Shown here one piece after another: positions 32,037 to 43,118 of a stretch of DNA of 64,000 nt (positions within the stretch are counted from its first letter, which is position 1; every line of letters begins with the position of its first letter). Below the pieces are notes generated by a model. It searched no databases and was not told the DNA's origin. It worked only from the letters and a program-made list of their open reading frames with translations. Made by a program: the position numbers and the translations under genes. The stretch is from Aspidapion aeneum (taxonomy: Eukaryota; Arthropoda; Insecta; Coleoptera; Brentidae), in contig OY755038.1 of assembly GCA_963576565.1 (NCBI GenBank), positions 10,555,756 through 10,619,755 on the forward strand, read 5' to 3'.

Positions 32037-33154
32037 CTAATTCGGTTTAATCTAATTGAATTAGAGTTAATTTCACTGTAGTAGTATCCACCTTGATGAG
32101 CAATTCTGCATAATAGGTCTGATAGTTCGCATTCTGAGATAATCCGCCCCTAAATGCACTCGGATATGCGGTATGTATGTAAACTTCATCTACTTCACAA
32201 AGAAAACCTATAAAAAATCCTTTACACAAAATTTATGTAAAACTCTATAATAACAAAAATGTAACTAAATTTATGTGTGAAATAAATTTATAGTTACTGG
32301 TCTAAAAAGTGATTCTAAATATTTCAAATTAAACTTTTAACGAATGTGATTTGGTTTCCAAGCTGTGCAGTCTTCGTGAGTCCATCATAGTTGTTCATAA
32401 ATATTTTATTTGCATGGGACAACCAGCACCTGTCAATCTTTGACAACCTACCCCAAAACACGTTTTAAAAAGTAGCCCTCCTAAAAATATAATAAATCAA
32501 TGTGATTACATTGTAAATACATGAAAACGAATATATTTTTTAAAATTTTAGTATAATTTTAAGATTTGGCACAGATACTAAAAAACAATTTCACTATTTG
32601 CAGACTTTAAAGCGAGCTTAAGTGAGGTAGAAATGCAGTTAGTGTTTTCGCGATTCCCTGATGTCGATTGTTTCTCATTCATTACGATAGTTTTTCGCCG
32701 GTATGACAACCAATATTTTTTATCGTCTCGAAAGCTTTAAAACATATTTAATCATACAAACCTTAAGCAAAATTCCTCGTTACTTTTTACCTTCCTAGCC
32801 CGCGTAGCAATGGCTAGAGAAGATTTATTTTCGAAAAATCTGTTATTTGGGTGTATTTTGAGTTATCTTAGCAATATCGTCGTGATATCTGTCTGTCTGT
32901 GTGTGTGTATATTATTTCAGTCCGTAGCACGATAGCTCCTAAACCGCGAAAGCGATTTTCATAAAATTTTCTGGTAAAATAGTTTTCGACAATGTAACGA
33001 GCTGTTTAGATTTTGGTCAAAATCCATTAATGCTAATGACACTTTTTCGACAACTAAAAAATTTTAAAAATACTTTTTAACGGAGCATTGTATAAATATG
33101 CGGTTTTCGGAATGTAGTAGCCTACATTTTGCTCACTATGTTATAACCAAAAGT
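32037..33154. other. Unassigned, mostly unique
   Basis: No gene is seen. At 32890-33060 there is a short CTGTCTGTGTGTGTGTA stretch followed by ACGATAGCTCCTAAACCGCG and CATAAAATTTTCTGG. This echoes the (CTGT)n-plus-conserved-block architecture of family R and may be a distant relative. Otherwise AT-rich. Confidence 0.35.
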
Positions 33155-33300
33155 TTCCGAGATATTTACAAAAACTGTTTTCCAGGCTGCTTTATCATGA
33201 CTTCATTTGAAGGGCGCTAATAGCCTAGGTAGCAAGGTATCAGATCCGTCATGGATCCATTTATATAAAATTGTGAACCCCCCCTAATCACGAGCCGCTG
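33155..33300. repeat. Dispersed repeat F, copy 2 (inverted relative to 13506)
   Basis: AAAAACTGTTTT, TATCATGACTTCA, GCTAATAG and GATCCGTCATGGATCCAT are the inverse of blocks at 13660-13760. It ends near CACGAGCCGCTGG, the inverse of a CAGYGGCTCGTG hAT-like terminus. Confidence 0.55.
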
Positions 33301-33632
33301 GTCTCCAAGTTTTGTTTACAGTTTTCAACATTGCTTTTTGCAGACGTTCCAAAACAAATAGAGAATATGCCGCGATTTTTTTTTGTTGAATTATCTAAAA
33401 TTCATTTTTATGGGTTTTCTAAATAAAAATGATGAACTCTAATGGTTTCCACCCCGAGATCATTTACATAGGTTAAATTATTGAGCGAGATGGTATATTG
33501 TCGGGATGTCTACGTTTAATAATAATAATAATGCATCCGATTGTTATTGTGGCACTTAATGGAATTTCAGTAATTTGACCGTTAATTATCGCAGTACCCC
33601 ACCCCCACTAAAACCCACAACTTCTGATCAAT
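33301..33632. other. Unassigned segment
   Basis: No repeat or gene recognised apart from a short TAA run near 33520. CAGTACCCCACCCCCACTAAAAC at 33592 resembles the sequence right of copy C (about 35450). Confidence 0.3.
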
Positions 33633-33640
33633 ACTAAACT

Positions 33641-34510
33641 CAGTGTAGCCAACTACTGGAAAGCGAAAATCCGTAGCGTGAACGCGAAAAATCTGTAGAA
33701 ATCCGTTCAAAGAAGACTAAAAACAAAAAAGGTGCTTTTTTTACAATGAAAAAGTTTATATATTGGTTTGATTTTTTTCTTTTTTTGACATTGACAGGAG
33801 TGCACAACTTTCTTGGTTCGGAATTGCACGAGAACGGTACGGTACCTACTGCTCCGTTCCAACGGATCCAAATAAACTTTTTTGCAGTGCCGCCAATTTT
33901 TTAAACGGATAAACCGTTATAATTAGAAGAAATAAAAAGTACGTACTTTTTTAACCTTTTTTATTTAGTTAAGGTATGTACAAACACTAATATTTTCTAG
34001 TGCAACATACATGACGAAAAACATAATATTAACACAGTTTATTCATTTAGGAACTGAAACTAAGAAACTAAGTACCTAATTACATAATGCTAAACTTTGT
34101 GTAACTAAAATAGCACCCAAATAGTTAGGTGCCCATCTAAAACATAACAGAGTTTGTTCCTTTAGGTACTGAAAATTTGTGATTTTAAAATAAATAAACA
34201 TTAAAAATAAATCAAATAAGTAAGTACATTTTCAATTATTGAATCATGCCTAATCATCATCTGACGATGACGGCGATGATCGGGGGCAATATTCTCTTTT
34301 CGTTGATAAAGGTTTGTGGCATTCATCTTTGCCAATATACTCTTGCCAATTTTCCAATTGTAGCAAAAAGTGTAGCCGTTGTGTTTCGATGTTTATCGTT
34401 TTTTAGTAAAATTGCCAAAAATCTGTAGATTTGGATCCAAAATCGGATATCGGAGATCGAAATCCAAAATCCGTAGATCTACAGATAAATCCGTAGGGTT
34501 GGCAACACTG
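33641..34510. mobile_element. hAT element 3 with perfect 8-bp TSD
   Basis: Left end CAGTGTAGCCAAC and right end GTTGGCAACACTG are inverted with one mismatch. ACTAAACT flanks both sides (33633-33640 and 34511-34518). Subterminal AAATCCGTAG-type motifs repeat (for example 33667, 34472, 34488). At 870 bp it has no coding region, so it is non-autonomous. Its ends are close to those of the element at 8318, suggesting a related mobilising transposase. A paralogous empty site at 36661-36699 lacks it. Confidence 0.92.
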
Positions 34511-34535
34511 ACTAAACTATAACTGGTATTATAGG

Positions 34536-35447
34536 CAGTTGCGGCAGCTACAGGGAGGGCAACGTGCAGTGTCCTCCCAAAACTAGACAACAAACAGTAT
34601 TTTTACTTACTTACGACTTGATTGTCTAGTTCTTTTTATTATCTGTGGTTAACAACAAGCGATTAATTGGGTAAACTTTTTTAGCGTAAATAATTACAAG
34701 CCGGCAGCGCCGCGTGGGGCAAGGTATCAAGTTCACGCGTTTTTCAGCGGGGTATGGGTGGATATTTTCGCGCGGGGGTGGAATGTTTGTTTTAGTTGTA
34801 GTCGGCCATCATCATCGTGCAGAAACGAACGTTGCCCTTTCTAGTGTTGCCGGTTCTATTCTTAGTGAAGATGTTTGAATTTGTTTTGATTTGGGGTTTG
34901 TCATCAGTGGTAAAAAGCCTTGCCGATCGCGTGTCATTGTTTGTCTTCATTATCGTTTGTTTATAAAATGGAAATAAATACCGTCGATTACATAATTAAC
35001 TATGCAAATTTAAATACGTTGACCAATTGAATAGTGCCTAAGGCAAAACATTACCAAACATAATACAAATGTGGCAAAAATCGAAATATACTTCATATCA
35101 TTATTTTTGATACAACTTTTAACAACTTTTCTTCGTTGGCCTATGCTATTTGTTATGGTAAACACCTGATAACTGTCAAAAAGTTGGTAGGTTAATAGAT
35201 TGTTAAAAATTCTGTGGGATTTTTGACGTTGCTCTGAGTCTGAAACTGGTGCTAATCCAAGCACTTTGCGCATGTAGAAGAAGGGCGAATAGACTTTATC
35301 TATGAACAAATAAACTAAAAGCTACACCAAGTAGCTGCTTGTTTGTAAAATGCTAAAACAAAATTGGTTAGGTTAGTTTTTTTATCTTCTTTTCCATGCA
35401 ATATAAATTTCTGCCCCTCCAATTTATAACGTCACCAGCCGCCACTG
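34536..35447 (+). mobile_element. CAGTGGCGGC hAT-like family, copy C
   Basis: Left CAGTTGCGGCAGC and right GCCGCCACTG are hAT-like inverted ends. The right subterminal ATTTATAACGTCAC and left-subterminal CTACAGGGAGGGCAACG are shared with copies at 14638 and 62258. It is the most complete copy of the family (912 bp). No clear 8-bp TSD is visible. It is non-coding. Confidence 0.7.
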
Positions 35448-36869
35448 CCCAGTACCCCCTACACCCAGTAAAACGTATAACCAATGAATACACAACTATA
35501 AGAAATGCAGCTATATTAAGGCCACCCGAGCCCTCCCTATATTGATTATTTTAGTTATAACGGTCTCCACAGATGTCGCTCAAATTACGAAACGAAATAA
35601 TTTTAATTTTGGGTTGATTAAATCGACCATAACAGAAGAAATTTACTACTATTGTAGGAAACTAGACTGTGGGTACAAAACTAGTGGTTTCGATTGGCGA
35701 AGGCGCCTTAGATTTAGCCGGCGGGCGTAACGTGAGTTTTTGGGAATTAATTTCACCGGCGCGGCGGATAAGGCTGGGTGAAACAAGAGTCGAACAGAAA
35801 AAGAGGTTTTTAAGTAAATCGTTTCACCCGCGCGGAGCTTAAAACTTTTGTCTCACTTTTTTTTATGTTAAAAACAAAGAGGCATACATTTATACATATA
35901 TATATATATATCTCTGGTATTGTGGGTGAGACACGCGCCCTTGATGTAATGTGAAGATCATGTACATATCTATTCGAATTTAATTTTGAAAGAAGTAGGT
36001 AGGCCGGATCGAGTGTTCCACGAAAGCCTATAGGCGCGCGTGCAAATCAAAAATTGAATCGTGTGTCATCGGGTGTTAACATCGGCTGTCGTCAACACGA
36101 ATTCGGCCAGTCGAAGGTCCAGCAAAACGCGTATTAAAGTAGGTAGACTGATTAATAAATACCTACTCACCCAAGTCAATTTAATTTTCTGTTTTATAAT
36201 ATTTGGGTGATCCGTGATATAAACTCAGAGCGGAGGCAGTTGCAAATTAACAGAAAAAAAACTGAAAATTTAAAATTTTTAAAAGTTTATAGTTTTATAC
36301 ATTTTTTGGATTTTTATGAAAATTTGAGAAATGTCGCATACCGGGCGGGCCAAAAAAGCCGGACATTTTTTTTTCATAATAACTATTGAACTATCGATTT
36401 TAATTAGACAAACTGCACTTGGCAGAGAATGGATCAGAGTTTTGACTAAATATATTTTTTTGTCCGCCATCGCAAAATCCAAGATGGAGGACGAAATGAA
36501 ATTGTACCCTTCAAAGATGCTCGCTTATTCTTGTGTTGCGAACACGTTTTCATTATTTTTTTAATTAGTAAGAAAGCTGCATTCTTGCCACGTAGGTACA
36601 ACAAGGTACGACTCAGCAAAATCGGTTTAGTGGTTAGAGTTGTGTATTCATTGGTATAACTTCTATGATCATTACTAAACCATAACTGGTGTAATAGGTA
36701 TTTTAGTTGCTATGATTCATATTATGTAAAATATTTTAAATATCTTCGTCAAACTGAGGAATTTTGGTCTTATTGGTTAAATTTTTGTGAAAACATCCAT
36801 TAACGTAATTTTTACCTACATAAACCTTCTAAATACTGGACTAATTACTAGAATCATGATTGTGAAATA
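35448..36869. other. Unassigned; unique GC-richer stretch and empty-site paralogue
   Basis: A patch at 35690-35860 (CGGCGGGCG, CCGGCGCGGCGG, CCCGCGCGGAGC) and another at 36000-36140 are GC-richer than the surroundings and have no repeat partner, so they could be host promoter or exon DNA. No splice-flanked frame was found. A TA microsatellite is at 35893-35912. 36661-36699 matches the joined flanks of hAT element 3. Confidence 0.4.
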
Positions 36870-37475
36870 CAGTGAAACCTCCTATAAGCGGACACTCACG
36901 GTTTCGTCGATTTTGTCCGCTTATTGGAGGTGTCCGCTTATGAGAGTGAACTGCGAAATTTTAATATATATTTATTAACAATTTCAGCTGCTTTAGTTTT
37001 TCCGATATTAAATTTTTTTGCGATCTTTCGTGCTGATAGATGTTCCGTCTCCGAAACGTTAACAACTTCCATTTTTTCACGTAAACTAAAAAGTTTTTTA
37101 CTTGTCGCCATTTCAAAGAGATCTATTAATACCCAACTGAACAATAAAAATACAACACAGCGTCCCGTATTTAGTCTCCGTCTTAAAACAGAAAGAGGTA
37201 ATTTCCCGTCTACAGAGTCCTTTGTTGCCAACATACTACATAATATTTATGCCCATGTCGTGCAGCGCTCCCCCGTTGCCAGAGGTTCGCGTCCGATTAA
37301 AGGAGGTTTTAGAATTTTTTAACCAAAAAAAATTGTCCGCGTCCGGTTATTAGAGTGTCGGGTTACGAGTAAATTTTACATGTAAAGAAATAGGTAAAAG
37401 CTTGGTTCCAACAAATTTGTCCGCCTAAAGGGAGTGTCCGCTTAATAGAGGTGTCCGCAAGGAGAGGTTTTACTG
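36870..37475 (-). mobile_element. pogo/Tigger-like element (GCGGACACTC ends), copy 2
   Basis: Left end CAGTGAAACCTCCTATAAGC and right end ending GAGAGGTTTTACTG are inverted and flanked by TA (36868-36869 and 37476-37477). Subterminal GTGTCCGCTTA motifs recur. The element is 606 bp and keeps the 5' tip of a transposase gene on the minus strand. It is a deletion derivative of a larger element. Confidence 0.9.
36938..37111 (-). pseudogene. Tigger/pogo transposase N-terminal HTH fragment
   Basis: The minus-strand frame from the ATG at 37111 reads MATSKKLFSLREKMEVVNVS, ETEHLSARKIAKKFNIGKTK, AAEIVNKY and then degenerates. (K)xSLREKxxVV…S.RxIAxxFxIGKTxAxxIxxxK is a CENP-B/jerky-type helix-turn-helix, here the transposon-end-binding part of a Tigger-like transposase. 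About 50 codons survive; the catalytic domain is deleted. An upstream in-frame ATG exists, but homology begins at this one. Confidence 0.82.
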
Positions 37476-39067
37476 TACTTCTATTAAATCAATTGAAAAG
37501 TCATTCAAAATCTTACTGGACGCATAAAAGTATCGTGTGTCTGTGGCACAAAATATCTTATATTTTCTTTATGGAAAGTTTTATTCCAAGAGAAAATGCA
37601 ACCGAGCCAACTTTGGAATATTAAAATCTAGGCCCAAATCCCATATAAAGTCAGCAGGTTATGTATGGACCATATAAGTACAACAAAATGGTAAATTCTA
37701 ACTTTATTAATGTGGCAATATTATTAGAGAGTGAGCCACAATAGACCCACTGGTGGTCACAGTGGAAGGGCTGCAAGACGCTCAAATAAAAAAAATCGAA
37801 CATTGAGTTTTCGAGTTTTTTCAAAAAACATAAAACCAATTTTAATTTAAACATCATTTTATAATTTTCAAAAATTCTACCAGTTTGCCAATAAAAAAAT
37901 TTTTCTACACCCAGTATATAATAATTTAAGAATGGTCCGCATAAATGTTGTTTTTAAATTATATTGCAAGTAACAAAAAACTATACCTATCTAATTATAG
38001 GATAGTTACAAAATGATTTTCTTTAACTTTTTTTACTGTTTTTCGACTCTCATCAGTCCCTGTATCATCAAGCTTTCGTGTCATTGTGGATTCATTTTGC
38101 TTTTTGGTATTTATAAATTTGATTCTTATTATCACTCTTTGTTTTACAAATAAATTTACCAATCTATATGGAATAGAAATATTTGTTTTAAATTTAAAAT
38201 TGGCACCATGCAGTTTTATGAACAATTTGTTCATTTTGTTAACATTTTCTTTCCATGAGTAAAGGCTCAGTTATAATTGTGATGCTTTCGTGCTAAAATC
38301 CTGCAATATAAACTAAACCATCTTTTTCTAAAATCTCTTTTAGTTAGTCTTTAAAACATTTATAGCAAGCACGGAACAGGTATAAACACGACTTACAAGA
38401 CGACAAGACCCAAAATGTACAACATTTCCTGGCAAAAGACGAAATTACGCTATAAAAAGCGTTTGACTGCTGTTTCCTAGGAAAACTGTGACGTAGCTCT
38501 GACGCCACGGCCGTCGTGACAAAGAGTTACCAGACAACCGGTTTATTTAATGACCGTGTGATATACCCACTCTTTTTATTTTAGTTGCTTGTGAACTCCA
38601 ATCCCTAGCTGTGCCAAAATCTTTGTTATTGCTTCCTAGCTCTTTTTTCCTTCGTTTTTAGTAACCTATATTTATTGATTTGTATATGGATGATACGAAT
38701 GCGGCAAACTTCATCTTCACATGTTGTACTTCGTGGGTGACTTGCCAAGAAATTCTCTCAAAAGGAAAAGAGATGTAACGTTGTCATAAATAATGCTAGA
38801 CGCAGAATATGCCCTAACTTAAGTCTATTTTCCAGATTTCATATTTTTATGTACTTTTGAACGAATATCATTTATATTATTATATAACAGTGGTGGCTAA
38901 AAAACAAAGTTTAACTACGAATCGCATAGCCACACAATTATATAAAAAAAGGAGTGACAGGACTTAATTAATAGTAATTAATGTATTGATTAGCGGCAGA
39001 ATAATTCCAAGTGCTAACTTCAAACCACATTTTTCTTTGACAGTAAAATCAGTAGTAGAATCAATGG
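37476..39067. other. AT-rich, no gene seen
   Basis: Apart from the closing TA of the Tigger copy, no repeat partner or conserved frame was seen across this 1.6 kb. Confidence 0.4.
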
Positions 39068-39393
39068 TTAAGCTCATCACACACAAACTTGCATATGGCG
39101 CATATCGCGTAGCATGGGGCTTTCAACCAATCAGCGATCAAATAGCAGCGGCCATATTCGTTTTTTATAAGAAAAGTCCATAAGGTTGAACATCTATGCG
39201 CCATTCTATGCGCTATGCATTTTTGTGTTTGATAGGCTTAAAGCCCATCACACACAAACTTGCATAACGCATAGCATATGGCTTTTAACCAATCAGCGAT
39301 CTACTAGGAGCGGCCATACTGGTTTTGCATAAGAAAGTTCCATAAAAATGAACTTCTATGCGCCATGCATTTTTGTGTGTGATAGGCTTTACA
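39068..39393. mobile_element. MITE with ATCACACACAAA ends, tandem pair, copy 2
   Basis: Two direct units (period about 171 bp) each run from a CATCACACACAAACTTGCAT left end to a TGCATTTTTGTGTKTGATAG right end. The left and right ends are inverted. Inside are CAACCAATCAGCGATC and GCGGCCATA blocks shared, inverted, with 18031-18290. It is non-coding. Confidence 0.72.
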
Positions 39394-40479
39394 CAACTTC
39401 TGTAGATATGCAACCCAACAAACTTAATAAGAGCAGCAGCAGACAGATGGCTCTGCCGTATAGAATTTCATAATTAAAACATCTATTTATAATAGTTTGA
39501 CTGACCTTTACAAGTGATTCGTCACCATATTTTTTTTGAAAACTAGACTTTTAAAGGCAGTAATTAATTACTCAAAATGCCTCCCGTTGCTGCAAGGATT
39601 TTATTTATACACAGAACCATATAAAAAAGTAAACTAGAGTTTCCTTTCAGCGTTAAGATAATTTTTTATAAACACACAGATAAAAAAAAGGAAAAATATC
39701 AGAGAATATCCTGACAGGCGTAGTCATAAACCAACATACGAAACTAGGTGGTCGTAACCCAGGGGAGAAAGTAGAGTAGAAAGATAAGAAATGAAAAACG
39801 GATAATAAGCTGCCAAACAAAAACGGACTTATATCCGGAGTTGAACCATATACTGAAGACAATTCTCAAGTAATATAAGTATCTAAATTTCAAAGGAAAA
39901 CAATATCGGTCATGTTCATACTGTAGGACCAGACTACTAATATAGGTATATTTTGCATAACTATATTTATCTTTTTTTTCTTCTAAAAGTAAATCCTGAA
40001 TAAATGATTAAATGCTTACAATATTAATTTCATAACTTAAAAAACAATAACTTAAGCTGTTGATTAAATAGGTTACTTTTAAAGATGACAAACTACCGAA
40101 CATCACTTTCCGGTAAAATCCTTACATAGCTGCACGCCTCTGAAGTGTTTCGAGAGCGCCCTCTCACCGCTGTTGTTGTGTACTAGCGGGAATACACGAC
40201 AGATCCATCTATCGGCTGATGTTATAGCCGAGGCTTGTTCTTTGTTCATAGGATTGTCTCTCTTATTCGGCTTTATAGTCAACGCTCAAGAGAAAATTAC
40301 AAAAAAAATAATTAAAATTACTATGTAAAATAATAGCATATAATTTTTTATATGAAATCAAGTCAAATTGAATCAGTTTAAAACTTATTTTCAGTCGAAA
40401 CGTGTGGGCATAATAATGATCTCTGTACTTTACGTTTAGTTTTTAGTAAGATTTCGATTATGTACTACTCATATTGATT
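39394..40479. other. Unassigned segment
   Basis: No repeat partner found. A 69-codon minus-strand frame (39653-39862) has no recognisable motif. 40125-40260 is less AT-rich and unique but shows no splice-flanked frame. Confidence 0.35.
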
Positions 40480-41460
40480 CTATCTATTTAGCCTTCTTCG
40501 ATACATCTTTGAACATAGGCCTAACCCAATACCTTCCACTCTTCTCTGTATGGCGCCGTGTTCATCCATCTAGGTCCCGCATGTTTCTTCAAATCCTCCG
40601 CCCATCTCATTTGGGGTTTCCCCTACTTTTTTTATTTTTACAAGATCTTCAGTTTACAATACATTTGTTCTATCGATGGTCTTTCTGAATGATATTATGA
40701 CCGGCAAATTTCCATTTTATATATATTTATCGGATGCACAACGTTCTACGTCTTCCGATACCCAATCTCCACTCGTTTCTGTTTGCCCATAATTCATCAT
40801 CTAGGCCTCTTATTCTTATTTCACTGTCTATTCCTTCTCTCCGGCCTTCCTCGTTTTCTTCGGCCAGTTGGTTTCCATTGTAATATTTATTTAGGTAGTC
40901 TTCCATCATCCATTCTTTGTACATGTCCGTACCACATCAGTTGTTTTGTTCTTATATCATCCACTAAAGTACGTTCACCCACTGTCATAACTTCTCTTAT
41001 TCTTTGATTTGTAACTCTTTCTCTTTTTGATTTCCCTGCTGCTCTTCTCCAATAGTCCATCTCCGTAGCGGAAAGCATTTTTTCTGTTCTATCTTGAATT
41101 GGCCATACTTCTGAGCCGTATGTAATGATACTTTTTACAATGGTGTTATATATAAGCTTTTTATTATGTTTTGATATACTTTGGTCCCAAATTATTCCAT
41201 TTAATAAAGTTATTGCTTTTCTTCCTTATAGGTTTCTATCTTTTATAACTTTGTCTAGTGTTCCGTCAGCTGTAATTTCTAGACCTAAGTATTTATACTC
41301 ATCACAGGACTGAATTCGCTGCCCGGTATTTAAAATTAGATCCTGTTTCATAATCCTTTCAATTTAATTTTGCTATTTCTCCTCTGACATCCTTTACTTT
41401 TGTTTTATTTCTTATCCATTTATTCCTTTTACTATCTGTTAGCTTTACATGTAACATTAT
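40480..41460 (-). mobile_element. Nested LINE pair
   Basis: The outer fragments (40480-40722 and about 41352-41460) match the LINE at 30440-30700, including GACCGGCAAATTTCCATTTT and its continuation AATTTTGCTATTTC. The interruption (about 40723-41351) is the C-terminus of a different LINE. Minus-strand reading gives YKYLGLEITADGTLDKVIKD, SIITYGSEVWPIQDRTEKML, ATEMDYWRRAAGKSKRERVT and KQLMWYGHVQRMDDGRLPK. The target TTTCCATTTTA/TTTCAATTTAA appears on both sides, compatible with an ~11-bp TSD. Both LINEs are inactive fragments. Confidence 0.78.
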
Positions 41461-41953
41461 ATTGATTACCAATGACAAAATAATCGAAAGTATAATAACA
41501 GGAAGAGAGGGTGCGTGAGAAAAATATTTGTTTTGGAAAAATGATTGTCTGGTTTGTAAAAATTGTTCTTTTTTCTTGAATCAAGAAAATATAGCTCTCT
41601 ATCTGAGAAAATAATGGTTTCTATTCATGTGAAGGATATGTTGATTTGAAACATTTTATGTTGCTCGGTTAAGAAAATTTGTATTTCTTCAATATAGTTT
41701 CTTATTTTTTTTAGTTTTAGTAATTCTCTGTTTAATTTTAAGAATACTTTTTCTTCAACTCTTCAAGAAAACTCAAAAACTTTTAGAATAGTGAGTCAAA
41801 ACAAGATACCAAAAAAAATAAATATTGTTTGAAAGCAGACGTCGCCGAAGTTTTAAGTTAACTTGCTTTGAGCGGTGAAGATAATATTTTCGAGAAAATA
41901 CGTTTTCTAGTTTTAATAAAAAAAAATTTTGTATGAAGGAAATATGTATGTAT
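41461..41953. other. AT-rich, no gene seen
   Basis: No repeat or frame supported; the last four bases are the TSD of the next element. Confidence 0.35.
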
Positions 41954-42850
41954 GGATGATTCTACCAAAAGTGGACTATATGGATATCATTTTTGGTCAT
42001 TGCCTTTAAATAACAGTACAGCACAGTAAATAATTTTGTTTTGTTAAATTTATGTAACTAATTAGGTGTAAGAAACATTTATTTTCCCGAATTTTAGGAA
42101 TTATTGCATAAAAATTCCAGAGGGATAATTACCAGAGGAATGAGTTTTTTAATGGTTTTCCAATTTAAATCAAAATCTATTTAGACTACTTAACTTAAGT
42201 TTTATATAAACAAAGTTCCTATACTTATAATTTTAAAGCAATCAACAAAAAAATTATACTATTGATATCAGTCGAATATTAACTTACCAGAGGAATGATA
42301 ATTGAAGCGTTCCTTTTTGATTTCTCCGAAAAAACTAATTTTCTGCCGAAAATAAAAAGATCTATAACTTAAACCAAACTAAAGTTGATATTATCTGTCA
42401 AAACTTGTCATTCTCACAAGTAAATTAGATATCTAGGGCCGTCTCTTTCTCTAGAAATTCACAAATATTGTGTTATTAAAAATGGAGGACGTTTAAAATT
42501 GTAAAATTTTCCGGGAAAATATAAATTCGGATTTTCAAAAACATGACTACAAACTTAAGTTTTATCAATTTTTTGATAAATAGTTAAGACTTGGTTAAAT
42601 ATTATTTATTAGGATATTTTTTTCAATCTGAGTTTTTAATATTTGGTTTGGGACTACACCAGAGGAATGAGGTATTTGCTTTGTAATAAAAAAAATTATA
42701 AACTTGCAATTTTTTTTATACAATAAACTCAAATGCTCCATAAAGAAAACATTTCGTTTTAATCCTATAACTAAAACTATGCTTCATTTGCAGTCTGTGT
42801 TTGAAAAATATGCATTCCCACTCCACAGCACCATTTTTGTAGAATCATCC
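41954..42850. mobile_element. TIR element with 4-bp TSD (family S), copy 2
   Basis: Same ends as 21908-22827 (GGATGATTCTACC … GTAGAATCATCC), flanked by GTAT on both sides (41950-41953 and 42851-42854). Colinear with copy 1 over its 897 bp, with small indels. The reiterated CCAGAGGRATGA-type motif is kept near 42118, 42131, 42286 and 42659. The final ~70 bp includes an open frame in both copies, but no longer frame is shared. Confidence 0.88.
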
Positions 42851-42854
42851 GTAT

Positions 42855-43118
42855 ACCTGTTTTTATCAAAGAGCGTCTATGGCTCATACGGCGAAATGCA
42901 GAGAGACATGCTCGTGACAGTAACTAAATAAAAAAAGCTACTTTAGGAGCCAGACACGATGTTGATAAGACAACCCGAAATATAAACTTTTATTTTTTTT
43001 ATTCGAGGCTCATGCGTGTCGAAGAAACTCAATGAGGTTGAAAATTCTGCCCGGGTTTGTAAGCAAGTGTCAAAAGAAATCGTTTAAATCATAAAATTCC
43101 TGACCAATATAGCAACAA
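42855..43118. other. Unassigned segment
   Basis: No repeat partner or gene recognised. Confidence 0.3.
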
